Source of the DNA: Amanita rubescens
Taxonomy: Eukaryota > Basidiomycota > Agaricomycetes > Agaricales > Amanitaceae
Direction of reading: 5' to 3'
DNA: 64,000 bases
Assembly: GCA_015039365.1 (NCBI GenBank)
Contig: WION01000024.1
Coordinates: 186,001 to 250,000, forward strand
Positions 52,572 to 64,000 of the stretch are shown piece by piece (the stretch's first letter is position 1; each line of letters starts with the position of its first letter). The position numbers and the translations under genes were made by a program. Under the pieces are notes generated by a model. The model did no database searches and was not told the DNA's origin. It worked only from the letters and a program-made list of their open reading frames with translations.

Positions 52572-55500
52572 ATGCGGATGAGAGTTTGAGTCTATGCCCA
52601 GTGGCAGGGAAGTGAGTGGATGGGTAGCGTTCAGAAACAGGCAAATTTATACTTTTTGCAAAGTTGCCGTTGAACGATTTAGTTTGCATGACCAATATAT
52701 ATTTTTCTTCATTTTTTTTATGCATTTGCCCCGTTGCGCGGCCGAACCACTTGGTTTGCAAGTGGCTCACCGATTGTTGCATTATTCCATGCCATGGTCT
52801 TTGGCTGAGTCACGAGGCAGCTGCTATTAATCTCTGCGAAGAGGCGCCAGGGTGGGGAAGGGGTAAAAATCTGAAAGATAAGCGGAGATTATTATCGGCA
52901 TTCTACCCCTCATTGTAACCTGGTTAAGACAGGACCCCCACATCATGAAAAAAGTGCGCCGCCGAGGTAATGATCCCAGGTACGTTGCAACTTTGGCCAC
53001 GTTGTTACCTGGCATGATGGCGTAACGAGGTGGTAATGAGGCGCATCCCTTAATACGGTACAAAGGATAAGAGGGAGGAGTCAGGGATAGGTTCAATTGA
53101 TATCTGGAGTGGACGTGCCTTCCCAAAAATTTGTTGTGCAATGGACAGTTCTGACAGTAGCCAGATCGATCAAGGCGCATTTTTCTGCTTTCCAATCGTT
53201 TCAGGTTGAGTATTGCGGCTGATGCGATGCTTAAAGCCGCCGTGTGTGGGGTCACATCATCAATGATTGTTGGGAACCTCTCGTAAAACGCTTTTTACGG
53301 CCTGCGGCCTCGAAAGGGCACGTGTGTTTGACTAAAAGAGCTTGTCAAACCCTCTGTGTGTACATCGCCCTGGCGGGTGAGATACATCGGCCCAGCAGAA
53401 AATAGACTATTAGGGCGGGAGGTTTCGAAGCGACAGAACGACAGCGTATCATTGTTTCAGAGCTGGTTCGTTACTGCCTGGCCGTAAAGCTGCATACAAT
53501 GGCGCATCAAAAGGAAAGACCACATATTGGTCAGACACTGCCGTGCATAAAAAGTCTATAAGGTGCCTGATCGGAAGGGCGGCGCTGAAGTGCGAATGAT
53601 AAAGAAAGCCAAGAACCGCCGTGTATGTGTGGCACAAGAGTTGGGAAGCTCGCTGCGTTTATATTATGTGTTGGTTTTATTGTCCTTATGTTTGATGGGG
53701 TTCGTTGTCCGCAATAAGGAACATGTCCTTTTGGAGGAACCTGCCATAGCCGTGAAGCACTTGCGTTACAGGCCAGACCAGGCCACGTCCTGAAGATGGA
53801 TTTGCAGGAACGCCAGCAGAATGAAACCGCGCTGTAAAGACTGGCGAATTGCGCGTGAAATATGATGCAAACGGAATCAGCCCAATTTAGCTTGCAAATC
53901 GATTTAGCATTCACTTGCCTAATATGAGGCGACGTCTTAGCCCAGGTTAGCGCTTCCATTGCACACTATTATGCCTGACGCTGCGCAATGGTCGTCGATG
54001 CAACGGATAGGACAAAACCATCTGGGCGCTGACCAACTCGGAAGCCAATAAACGAAATCATGCAAAATTCGTTTGTGAGGTGAAAAATACAGGGATGGAA
54101 AGGCAGGTGCTTGAGCTGGGCGTGGGGCAATACGCCGACCGGGAGATCTAAAGCCCTGATCTGTCCTAATTTCCGACACAAACGCATCTTCTTCGTCGAC
54201 ATTCCGTGCCAGTGTTAATAATTTGCACGACGGCTAGAAGGCTGAGCCCAAGATGCTTACTCCGTTTGTCAGCTCTGAGCTCGATATGGGTTGAAATTTT
54301 TATATCCCGTGAGAGCCGCCTTCTGATCGACTCCATTGGCAATGGCATAGTGGCAGGGCTTTGTAGATATTATTACACATGAGCGAAGAATGGTAGATAT
54401 TCCAAACAAACCACAAACCAAACATTCTTGAACCGGTCCGTCGTCCGACCTACACTGCCCTTTTGGGCCTTTATACCAAATATAGCTCCTTTGATTCTCA
54501 CCTGTGCACTCCAGCAACGTGGACTCCATTCCCACAAGGTCTTTCCCGCAATGCCGTCCTCAAGGTCCCCTCCCCCATAAGATAGGCCTCATTCAAGTAC
54601 GGCTACCATCACGTGATGGATTCTGTCACGCTGACCTTGCTTTGGCGGTGTATTCGTAGTATTCATGCATCTTCTCAATGAAAATTACACATTATAAAAA
54701 ACTGGCTCCAGGGACATCGACCTATGAGTGTTGTTAATGACCCTCAAGATCCCGATTTTTGATCTGGCTTTGTGGTTTGTTGGAGATGCAGTTTGAAGTT
54801 CAGAAATCTCATGACACCCAAATGGAGTTAACGCCGGATCATCACTTCGATGCCCAAATGCTCGCGCTCAGCTAGATCTCGTATTGCAAATCTTGGAGAG
54901 TACATTCCAAAAACAAAGAAACCAAGAAGATTGAAAGTAATTCATGATAAAGAGAATGTATGTGATGCTAGCACTACTGCTGCCACTGCACAAGCCCGGA
55001 TGGCCAAGACATTTATTGAAATATCACAGCCAGTAGGCTCGGCAGGCCATTTGGCAGATAAAACTGTCAATATTAGATGATCTTTCAAGGGCTATGTTGT
55101 GACTTCTTGCTGTAGATGTTGTAATATTCAGTCGAGCATTGCTTCTGGTCTCTTTGGTTCTCTCTTATGCTCTCTTAGGCTCTCTTTGTGCATATTTGTT
55201 GTTGGCAATAATGCGCGCGAATCACGTGGTATGTCACAAAATATCACAGTAGTCGTATTTGAATGAGGCCTATCTTAACATTCTTCCACTCCGAGAGGGA
55301 CGGAGGCCGCCGAGCCCTCGCTACGCGTGTGTCCGAAGAGCTTCAACTTGGTCCAAGGAATCGTCACACGATCCTGACGTACTTGATGAACGATGAACAA
55401 TATCTCCTCTTATCGACATCCAGCCATAACTTTGGTCGGGGTCATCTTTACCAAGAAACACAATCACTAGTAGCGGGTACAACGTGTGCACAATCTACGA

Positions 55501-56716
55501 GGGCTAATATGAACTGTCCGACACGTACATCGCGTTTCTGGCCCTTTGACATGACGCTAACCTTGAAGTAGATGGTCTACTTTTGGTTACATGATTAGCA
55601 ACGAAAGTTCACGCTGTAGCATGTTCATCTGTTGTTTGCATCCCCGCTCTGCAACGCAGGCCCCTTGGCTTCAGTCCCATGTATGGACGCGATCTATGTG
55701 ACGTGTACATTATGGCATTATGGGGAACGCGTCACCCATTCATCATCGCCATCATGCTCTACGATTGCAACAATGAAACATATGTACACCTCCTGACCCG
55801 GCCTTACACCTGGCTGAGCGTGCGTCTCCCTTTCATCCGCAAACCCTTTCCAACCTCATCACGCAGCGGGAATGATGCTGTTCTCCAAATTCACGTTGAC
55901 GTGGGATAAAGAGTGTGGTGTAGATACGCCTACGAGGTCCAAGGTAATGTCTCATTTTAGTTTTGGTTTTGAAAATGCTGATATGCGTGTCTAATAGGCC
56001 TCGAATTTACTGTGCATAGCGAGCGGATAAGCCGAGTGCAGAAGGTGAAGCCGACGGTTCTATATTTAGCCTAACTATAATAGTGTTTCTTTAATTCTTT
56101 ACCCTTGTCTTCAGACTCGCGCAACGCTATGCCCAGCCGGTGTTTCCTGCATGCTGCCGGTGCTGACAGGCCTGGTCCTGCTTGCCGGCGATGTTTGCGT
56201 GTTCAACTTCCTCAGAGATATTTCAGGGCGATCATCGGGATCTCAAAGATCCTAAGGCTCGCCGGGTTATCCCAAATCTAACCTGAAAATTGAATGGGAC
56301 AAGATTGCAAGCAACCCTTCTTCCCTTCACGGCATTTTGTATTTCTACCCTCTGGCGGCAATTAACTGAACCGATTTCATACCAAGCATGCGTTATTCAG
56401 ACCTACGCTTCGTTACTTATTATGCTTTGAAGAACGTGACATCGGGTTCATTGCGGACAACAGCTAAGCGTTTATATGCAAACCCCAGAATTACATATGG
56501 TCAACTTCCCCTTCCGAGGCAAGTCCGTTCAGAGAAAATTCATATGTAATCGCTATCCAACATACATTTATAACTACAGCGGACGATTTGGCAATGAACA
56601 GAAGGGAGAAGTGCACAGCACATGGGGAAAAGCGTGAAAAGGGCGGCAATGGAGGAACTTGAAGGATGGTCAGTTATCTATAACTCATTTTCACAAACGA
56701 AAGTAACACGTACAGT
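52572..56716. other. Gene-poor stretch
   Basis: No firm gene in 4.1 kb. The best coding-like piece is 54850-55080 on the plus strand (SARSRIANLGEYIPKTKKPRRLKVIHDKENVCDAS...), basic then Ala/Thr-rich, possibly the N-terminus of a lost gene or transposon protein. Long minus-strand frames at 52827-53255 and 53531-53959 have no recognisable motifs. Confidence 0.4.
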
Positions 56717-57507
56717 TCAAGTAGAGAACGTATTTCGAAGCGTCCCCCGACATTCTTTTTTATGGTTCTGGTATGAATCCTTTCGCGTATACTTTCTGCC
56801 GCAGACGCAGACAAACTGAGGCAGCGAATGGTGGACTCGTCCATATTTTTGATGGCGTGTCATATCGGATCGCCGTGCGGTCTCGGTGCCACATTGGCAA
56901 CGGTAACGTTTCTTCCCATTCCGATTAATGGTCGACAAAGAGAGTGGAATGTGCGCTGTAGATGGTGCGTCCTCGTCTAACAAAATCGTTTTCAAACTGA
57001 CATGTGACGATCCGATCCTCAGTCCACCGCCACCATCACCACTACCACTATCTGCAGGCAGGGTCCGCTCGTCTCCTGCGTATAAAGCATCGCCAGATAT
57101 GGACCTCTGGGAGGTGCCCAAGGGCGCAAACTCGACTGGTGGCGGATGGAATACCCAGCTGTCTACCCCCATTTGTGCTATTGCTTCTTGTCTCTGCAGA
57201 TTGAGCGCTTGCATCTCTCGAGCAACGTAGTCGGATTTCCGCTCAAGTTCGCTGAGGGCGCCCAAAATGCTGTTCACCTATCAGTGAGAAATGGAGCGAT
57301 AGAATGAGAGAAAATGGAGGAAGATAACCACCAAGTACTTGCCCACCCAGAGTCGGATTGCATACTGAAGCATCCAAAACGTTCAACGTTTGGGCCCAAA
57401 CTTCCGTAGCCGGTGACACTCCTGGGATGACCAAGGGATTTGTCGCCAAGACCGTTCGAGGGTAGATGCCAATCAAAGTCGACTACGATATTTGGGCGAG
57501 TAGCCAT
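56717..57507 (-). CDS. Zinc-finger protein Z3
   Basis: Exon 1 from ATG 57507 (MATRPNIVVDFDWHLPSNGL) reaches CFSMQSDSG, the family motif with Ser for Asn. The intron lies between about 57346 and 57270; the splice GTGGGC/AACAG gives 237 residues in phase, but other pairs are possible. Exon 2 runs SELERKSDYVAREMQALNLQRQEAIAQ (helical), a Pro/Gly/Ser-rich middle, then YRCQCGTETARRSDMTRHQKYGRVHH and FVCVCGRKYTRKDSYQNHKKEC (both CX1C), ending RGTLRNTFST, close to the end of Z4. The fingers are the best-conserved part. Putative nuclear regulator; exon 1 is longer than in Z2. Confidence 0.68.
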
Positions 57508-59820
57508 AGAAAAGTTATCGAGAAGGGCACGTAGCAGTTGCAGACTGTTTTATACCTGGATCCACAAGTCCGTCTAACCACTACTAATTCGGCATTGAAT
57601 ATCGGCGAGACTCCCACGCCAGGTTTGGAATATTACAACATCCAGTAACGTATGTACAGCAATTTATGATGCAGTTGTTATTGACGTCATTTGAGCAGAC
57701 ACAACTTACAAGACACCTGATTGCTGTATTCCGCTATGATTAACCCTCTCGCGTTATGATTTCCCGAATCCGGTTGCGTGACTGAATTGTTTCCGTCCAT
57801 TTTAAAGCAAAGTAAGTTCGAGATTAGATTTGAGATTGACCATTATTTAATCGTGAAACGTACTACCGGGAACGTAATTTCCGAGTCCACTACTCCGCCG
57901 ACACACAAGGGGCCGCAATACTCGCAGTGCTACTCACCTGTGCCAACGTATGCCCAGGCAGGCACACTGTTTCATAAGTCATCGTGATTAAATTCGAGAC
58001 GCATCACATTTCGCTAGTGAAAACATCCTATCTTTCAACACAGAAAGTATTATGTCTAGGATGTCTGGAAATCGGCCGCCTACTCCGTGGCGGGCGTGGA
58101 TCCACCGATTGGGAGAGAAAATGGTAAGCATACCACAACTAGCCACCATGAGAAAAAATCAATGCCAAGTTACATTTACTGAAACTGCGCCCCATCAGAC
58201 GTTTGTCAAATTTCACTTACGTTTTCCTAATAGCCGTTTACCTTGTATATCAATAGCCCCAATGACTGAATAACTAAGTGAATAACCAAGTTTCTGGCTT
58301 TTCCGAGGAGCCAGCTAAATCGATGTACGGCCGAAAGGATAAGGGATGCAAAACGCCACGATCAGGGGGCATCAAACTTTATGATAGTCCACTTCTGGAC
58401 AGACGCCAAAGTTCGTAACGGCTACACGCGTAATGCGTAAGACGGTGACACAAACGGACTGCCCATCAGCTCGTTCGTGAATATAGCGTCTGCCCATGGG
58501 GTACGGGCCGACCGGGCATCACTCTTTTATGATGCTTTTGTCGTATTCGGTTAGATGGGATGTGGTTAAGTACGTACTTGTGCCTGCGGCTACATTCTTA
58601 TCTTTTAGTAAAACGGTCTGTTCTCCTGTGTTGTCGTATTCAATACAATTGCAATTCCGATATCAAATCTTTCGCAGCGCGGGCAATGTTATAATGCGTC
58701 ACTAAGTAACAACTCGAACGACTATTAGACAGACAACTGATTTGGTGCAAATATATGAAGAAGTTGAAGTGGGCAGTTGCTTCCCAATAACATCTAAGAC
58801 ACGCTCATTTTAGACAACCATTCCCTTCGGCGACATATCCTCGTCTCCGTCTTCCATAGTCTGGTTCTGCTGGAGGGAAGAATTATTGCGTCCTGTGAGT
58901 TCTCTTTGGCGCGCTTCCCTCTGCTTCTCCTTTCCGCAAGCACTGTGATCCTCGTCGGTAATGTACAGCACGAGAACGAATGACTAAGAGCTTGATCGTG
59001 ATGTCTTATACTCATTTAGCCGATATCCGTCGACGATCTGGAGAGATGCATCAATTTCAAGATCGTTCGTTTGGCAAGATGGGGTTATCGTCATTAGTAC
59101 GTGGTTTAAATTGTTGCTTTAGTACACGTCCCTGAACGCTCAAACGATGGAGGTGGTAGGAGCTCAGACTCGAACCGAAAGAGGTGCTTAATTTCCGAGT
59201 CCGTTAGTGGCATGACAAAGTCGAAGGTTGTTTATATTTAGTAGTATTCATGATAGTACGGCATTTACGTAGCAGTGCCACGGTAGTTTTTATGTTTCCC
59301 CAGATGTGAGAAAATCCCACACAGATGGTACAAAAATGTTCAGGAACACCTCCTGGTAAATATTAATGTCTAGCCTAAAAGGTCGTCGAAATGGAAGTTG
59401 ATAATATGAGGCACGTCAGCGAGTGTGATTATATAGTCCTCGGCTATGAAGTTTCCATAATAGATATGATAGTCGCAGCAGCATGGTCGGCTTGGTAATC
59501 CATTCCGTCCCATTGGCGGGCATACTCATAATCGTGGCAAAACCATCTTTTATCAGCTAAAGAACCGCGAGCATACCCACAAACCCTCCTTTTGTTGACT
59601 AGCAATAACCAGACCGCGCGCAACGAAACCAGCAACTAGTCTAGTACGCTCAGGAGGAGCTACTACTAGACTACTCCCAAGTAAAGAGGGTACGAGCCTA
59701 GTATGAACGCTGGCACTCAATCTGCTTCCAACGTTGCTTGTCTGCGCCAACTATTCTCATGTGCCATTCCACGGCTACTTTTAGAAGGGAGGAGGACCAC
59801 TATAGACAGTGACTCCAGAC
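57508..59820. other. No gene recognised
   Basis: About 2.3 kb upstream of Z3. Short frames only, including 58052-58125 (MSRMSGNRPPTPWRAWIHRLGEKM, then a donor-like GTAAGC) and 58794-59015 on the minus strand; neither is supported further. Confidence 0.5.
59640..59810 (+). repeat. Dispersed repeat, copy 1
   Basis: Resembles 63640-63740: both have CTCATGTGCCATTC, then ...CCAC/GCTACTTTT..GAAGGGAGGA. A second pair with GAAA(AA)GGTTGGCTATT is at 60447 and 63784. The 60-kb version is longer between the two pairs, so it may contain an insertion. Confidence 0.55.
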
Positions 59821-59837
59821 CCACTTTTTTTCACACG

Positions 59838-60055
59838 CCCGGTGGGTGAAAATTCCCTTTCACCCGCTTACCAGTTGATACATGGGTGAAAGGGGATATG
59901 TTGAAAGTAACCTTATGCAACGGGTGAAAGGAAGTCAACCGATTACATGGTTGCTTTCACCATCCCACAAATCAACAGTCTCAATCGGGTGAAGTTGGCC
60001 AGGAATTCGGGTTACTTATCACGTACACGCATAGACTTAGACTGCTGAAGTTCAC
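59838..60055. repeat. Cluster of GGGTGAA motifs in both orientations
   Basis: About seven copies of GGGTGAA(A) or TTTCACC(C) within 220 bp, next to a transposase-like fragment. Spacing is irregular. Such clusters are typical of subterminal repeats of CACTA-like elements; assignment is inference. Confidence 0.6.
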
Positions 60056-60263
60056 CCGTATGGTCAATAATGACCCAATCATTATTCAACGGCACCCGGC
60101 CCACCAAGTACTGTACTGGAGTCATGTCCACCACTTCCCTACGGCCCATTCTGGAATATGCCGGAAAGTCCGCCCCATTTGTTCCACTAATCTCGCATCT
60201 CTGGATTGTCGCGAGAAAGTAGGTTGTATCATTTGTGAGGTCTGGGTCTAGTCCTTTCGGCAC
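60012..60263 (-). pseudogene. C-terminal fragment of a CACTA/Plavaka-like transposon protein
   Basis: 83 codons reading DTTYFLATIQRCEISGTNGADFPAYSRMGRREVVDMTPVQYLVGRVPLNNDWVIIDHTGELQQSKSM, then a stop. The VDLS/T-xVQYLVGRV-x-x-x-W-x-IIDRSG-like pattern is one I associate with the C-terminal part of the large basidiomycete transposases of the Tnp2/Plavaka type (here DHTG for DRSG). Nothing else of the protein is seen upstream. The neighbouring GGGTGAA cluster fits the end of such an element. A fragment, not a working gene. Confidence 0.5.
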
Positions 60264-60975
60264 GGGGTAGTTTCACAACTAAAAGACAATAGAGAATCAC
60301 GAAATATTCATCAGCCGAATTGCCAAAACATTCCTTCCGACTCGGAGTCTTCGTCGCGGGACATGCCGCGTGGCGCAGGTACAGGGCGCCCAGCCGCTTG
60401 ACTGGCGTGTTCCGCTGCGATCAAAACCATTCAGTTGCTGTACGAAAAAGGTTGGCTATTTTCGGTTTGTTGTCTAATAAAACCGATTCCGGAATTTGTA
60501 CAGTTACCTAGTAGTATGTAAGACTGTAAAAGGACGAGTCCTTAACCGTACGACCGCAAGGCTATAAAGGGATAATAGCCGCAGTGGAACACACCTGGAC
60601 TATTAATTGCCACAAGTATAACCGTTACTTAATTGCATACAAAGTAGTTAACATGTCAAAAACGTGACATTGTTAAGCTGGAGGATCTCGCGGGCTGTCT
60701 TGATCTATACGACCTTATCCCGAACTACACGCATTTTAATTTCCGTGACAGCAACAGCAACGGTACTTTGAAGTAAAAATATCCACTACTTTACATTCTG
60801 GTATTGAAAGCGCAGGTAGTCAGTACAGGGTATAGATGATACATACAAGTAAAAAACATGCAGCGCTAGCTATAGTGCAAACCTCTTGAATCCAAAAAAG
60901 GGGAAACATCACAAAACTGACAATCGACGCGCCGTCATCGATTATCCACTTTCCAAATGTCCGCATCGCTACAAT

Positions 60976-61769
60976 TTAGGCGGACGCTGCGTTTCGAAGG
61001 ACCTCGCGACACTTCTTTTCGTGACACTTGCGTGTATCTTTTCTCGTAAATTTTTTGCCGCAGATGCAGCCAAATTGCAGCGGCAAATGATATGCGCTTT
61101 CTTGGTGGCGTTTCATATCTCCTTTTCGTTTGATCTCGCGACCACATTCGCAGCGATAGTGTTTAGCGCCGTTCCGATAAAAACACGAGACGGGTGGTGG
61201 ATTATGGACCATGGTTGGCATTTGCTGATCTGACGAATTCATGCCTGGGCTGGGATAAGGCCATCTATTATTTGGTTTCCCATCTGCCGTGAGCTGAATA
61301 TGACCAGATCCAGCGTATAAAGCATGGCCGACGGGTATGCCAACGCCGTTGGCGTTAACCCAGAACGTCGACACAAGCGGCGCATACGAAGATGCGGAGC
61401 ATGCTGCCCATAGAGGAGATACTGGACCATCCACTCTTATCTGCTCCATCGCTCCTTGGGGTGCTTGTATTCCCCGAGTGATGTCGTCGGATCTCGGCTG
61501 AGGCTCGCGCGTCAGCTCGAAGCTGGATTTTGCCTATTATAGAACAGCGAAGCGCCCGGATGAAAAAAAACAACGGAGGAAGACGAATTCTAAGCACTTA
61601 CCGTTGCACAGTCAATTTGCATATTAAAACCTTCCGAACATCCCGCACATATGCCCGCGCACGTAGAGCCATGGCTGGCGGCGCTGACAGCGTGCCCGGG
61701 AGGCTTGGACAAGCCATCCGTGTTCAGGGACATATAATAGTTGAAATCCAGAAAGGCAGTATCAAGCAT
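60976..61769 (-). CDS. Zinc-finger protein Z4
   Basis: Two exons, 61769-61602 (56 codons) and 61533-60976, joined by a clean 68-bp phase-0 intron (GTAAGT/AATAG), give 241 residues. Exon 1 begins MLDTAFLDFNYYMSL and ends with the family motif EGFNMQIDCATV. Exon 2 starts AKSSFELTREPQPRSDDITRGIQAPQGAMEQI, followed by a less conserved middle and the fingers YRCECGREIKRKGDMKRHQESAYH (CX1CX12HX5H) and FGCICGKKFTRKDTRKCHEKKC (CX1CX12HX3C), then REVLRNAASA. The best-defined gene model of the four paralogues and a template for the others. Probably nuclear and DNA-binding; function unknown. Confidence 0.78.
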
Positions 61770-64000
61770 TTGAGAAGGGCTAGTGACTGTAGGTATTTTA
61801 TAGGTATTCGTGTACGTACCAATGAATACTGCCACCCACCTAACATATCCGGCGTGCGACATCAGCTGCAGGAACTTGACTCTTCCAGGGCCGCTGACAC
61901 TAGAACCAATATCACTATACCCGCCATGATCGTAGCGCCAGTAATTCCTCCCACCGTTGCGGTTGAAATGCGCTGAGTTCCGGATGTTTCAACGTTCGTA
62001 TGTTCTATCGCAGAAAGATTGCTTCAGGGACCATAGCGTCCCTGCAATTCTTGGCGAACCATGTGCTACACTGCCAGCCTGAGCTTGTTCTTGACACATG
62101 ACATTCTCATAGGCACCGAGAGTGGCCCGATAAGCTAAGTCAGTGCCCGATGGCGCCAAGCGGTTCTGCGTTATGGAACCTCATTATATGGTTTCTGCGT
62201 ATGAATGGCGCGCGCCGGAGGAATAACGGCGACATTAAGGATGTCGGAGAGCAAGAGTAGTACATGAATGAAGTCAAACAGGGTTGGTTGGGTCCTCGAT
62301 TGAGAACTGACTTCCCGTGCCACGCTAGGCATGATGGGATCGGATGAGGAGTTCCGATAATGGCAATCCTTGGAGTACCGACGCGAACGCGATTTCCATT
62401 TCCTAGTCGTGTTTTCCATTTTTTGAGTTCAAAAACGGCCAAGGGCCTGACTTTTTGCTTCAAGATGTTCGAGGCCGAAAAAGGACGTCCCGTAGGCGCC
62501 ATCCGACTTCACCGGCGATGATGGAGACGACTTGGGGGTAGCGGCGAATACGGAAAAACTAGGGTGACATGACGAGTGTGACCAACTTGTTACATTCTGA
62601 GTACGCAAAACATGATTTCGTTCATATTTATGAACTTTGGAGTTGAACCGGACTTCTTTGCGTCAACTGATCGTCCTCAAACAGTTTCTAACATTCTCAA
62701 GCCATCAAAGCGGCCGTGACGAAAGTTACCCCGGGCCCTCTCGATTCTCGAACGTTACCACATCCACTGCTCATGGACGTATACTAGAACGTCCGCGTGG
62801 TGGCAATGACAACTGCTCCGTTTTACCAGACACCGAAAGTATAAGTTTACATCAAAATCGGGTACCCACGCCTTAAGCAACTCAAAAACCGACATACCAA
62901 AATTATCTTTCTCAACCTAACTCCACTTGCAAGACTACCCCCCAAACCAATCCTTCTCTCATTTGAATAAGCAACGGTCCTCTAGGTAAACGTGGAAGCG
63001 GTGCTCCTGAAGACTGGCTCTGCTACAGAGATGCTTCAGCAAGTGTAACGACCAAGGTCCGGACTTTGGGTGTCATTCGAACATATCGATATACATAGCT
63101 TTGGAATTCCTAGATTGTCGTGGAAAACAAAGCCGCTTTCGTGCTTTGGAGAAACGTTTCCGTAAACGGTGGAAAAAAGAGGGCAAAATTCATGATGACC
63201 GATCATCTGCGATGGATCATTCTATTTCCGTAGCCACCTCCTCGTAGTGTTCGCGCTATTCGGATCCTTTGATTCACAAAGGTGAGAGATGTGATGTCTC
63301 TGGGGTCACCATATTCTTCGAGGTTATAGATATTCGCTTGCAGGTGACAAGAATATGACTCGAAACTTTTGGTTCCTTAATACGTCGCTCCGCCGATTTC
63401 GGTGCGTTGTTTATTTCGAGCTCTAGATCTCTATTCTGATTTAACAAGACAACCGTGGAAGTTCTCTTGCGTATCAGCTATATCCGATCCATGTAGCAAG
63501 GGCCTACTATGATCGCCCGTGCCTTTCGGCGCGTGATCCTTAACGATGTTCTGTCGATTAATATGAGCAAAAAGGACGCTGCGCTAATGGTTCAGAAGTT
63601 CAAATGGAACTGCTCTTGACCATGGAGGGTACAAACTACTGACCGCCACTCTGTCTACTTCCGCCGTTGCTTGCTTGTGCCGACTTCTCTCATGTGCCAT
63701 TCTTTGACCACTTTTGGAAGGGAGGACAATTACGGAATGGTCGTTGGCCGAATCGGAAGGACCATGCCTCATGGTTTTTCAAGAAAGGTTGGCTATTCAT
63801 TGTCTGATAAGGTTGAGCCGGAGATATGTACAGTCATTTCATCAAAGCGCGGGCAGATAGGTTGATGAACAAGTATATGATAAAGCGCTTATGTGATGAA
63901 CTGTACTGTAATCATCGGTATTCTCACCCACGGCAGAAGTGCTGAATTCATGGCATAGATTTGCTGTGCATTATCGCCATTTGCGATTTTCAGAAATGTA
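61770..64000. other. No firm gene at the right end
   Basis: A 120-codon minus-strand frame (62140-62502, MAPTGRPFSASNILKQKVRPLAVFELKKWKTRLGNGNRV...) is basic and open but matches nothing I know. 63640-63840 holds copy 2 of the dispersed repeat seen at 59.6-60.5 kb. Confidence 0.45.

Noticed and set aside
53531..53959. 142-codon minus-strand frame
   Set aside because: No motif, no relatives in the window and a composition unlike the real genes here.
1..64000. tRNA, rRNA or CRISPR-like arrays
   Set aside because: No cloverleaf with A and B boxes, no rRNA core sequence and no regularly spaced identical repeats were seen; GGTTCGAA-like hits lie in the fold-back element arms.

Overview
The window looks like genomic DNA of a mushroom-forming basidiomycete (Agaricomycetes). 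Genes carry many short (about 45-75 bp) GT-AG introns. A basidiomycete 'macrofage activating glycoprotein' lies at the left edge, an AA14-type copper oxygenase gene sits mid-window, and there are Crinkler-like and kinase-like genes, Copia, gag-only non-LTR and pogo-like elements, and lineage-expanded families. No species can be named from the sequence alone.

Layout. 1-5.5 kb: end of a secreted glycoprotein gene, then a TBC-domain RabGAP gene. 5.9-8.8 kb: a Crinkler-type gene (ubiquitin-like N-terminus plus kinase-like C-terminus) on the minus strand. A short retroelement copy is inserted just upstream of its ATG, and a duplicated piece of the RabGAP tail lies beyond that. 9.4-13.7 kb: an intronless kinase-like gene and two multi-span membrane-protein paralogues, the first one broken. 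15.1-33.2 kb: six copies of one MFS transporter family. Two read as intact (501 and 506 aa), two carry frameshifts, one is internally deleted and one is interrupted by a fold-back element. Between them lies a pogo-like DNA transposon with perfect TIRs, with a gag-only retroelement nested inside it. 34.8-38.8 kb: poorly resolved exons, a Ser/Pro-rich gene and the AA14 LPMO gene. 41-61.8 kb: four minus-strand paralogues of a two-finger zinc-finger family, spaced over 21 kb, with a complete, apparently very young Copia element between the first and second. The rest of 38.8-64 kb is gene-poor and holds transposon debris.

The genes do not form an obvious pathway. The region reads as an accessory segment shaped by tandem and segmental duplication and nested transposition. 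Single-base frameshifts recur in otherwise well-conserved genes (RabGAP, Crinkler, several MFS copies, one membrane protein), while Copia, the gag ORF, AA14, MFS D and F and the zinc fingers stay open. Whether these frameshifts are decay or sequencing indels cannot be decided here. The most interesting items are the gag-only retroelement family (two copies with target-site duplications), the nested pogo element, the CxC-type zinc-finger family with a lost intron in one member, the Copia element whose ATG overlaps a half-tRNA-type primer site, and the Crinkler-kinase gene with its 5' end remodelled by an insertion.
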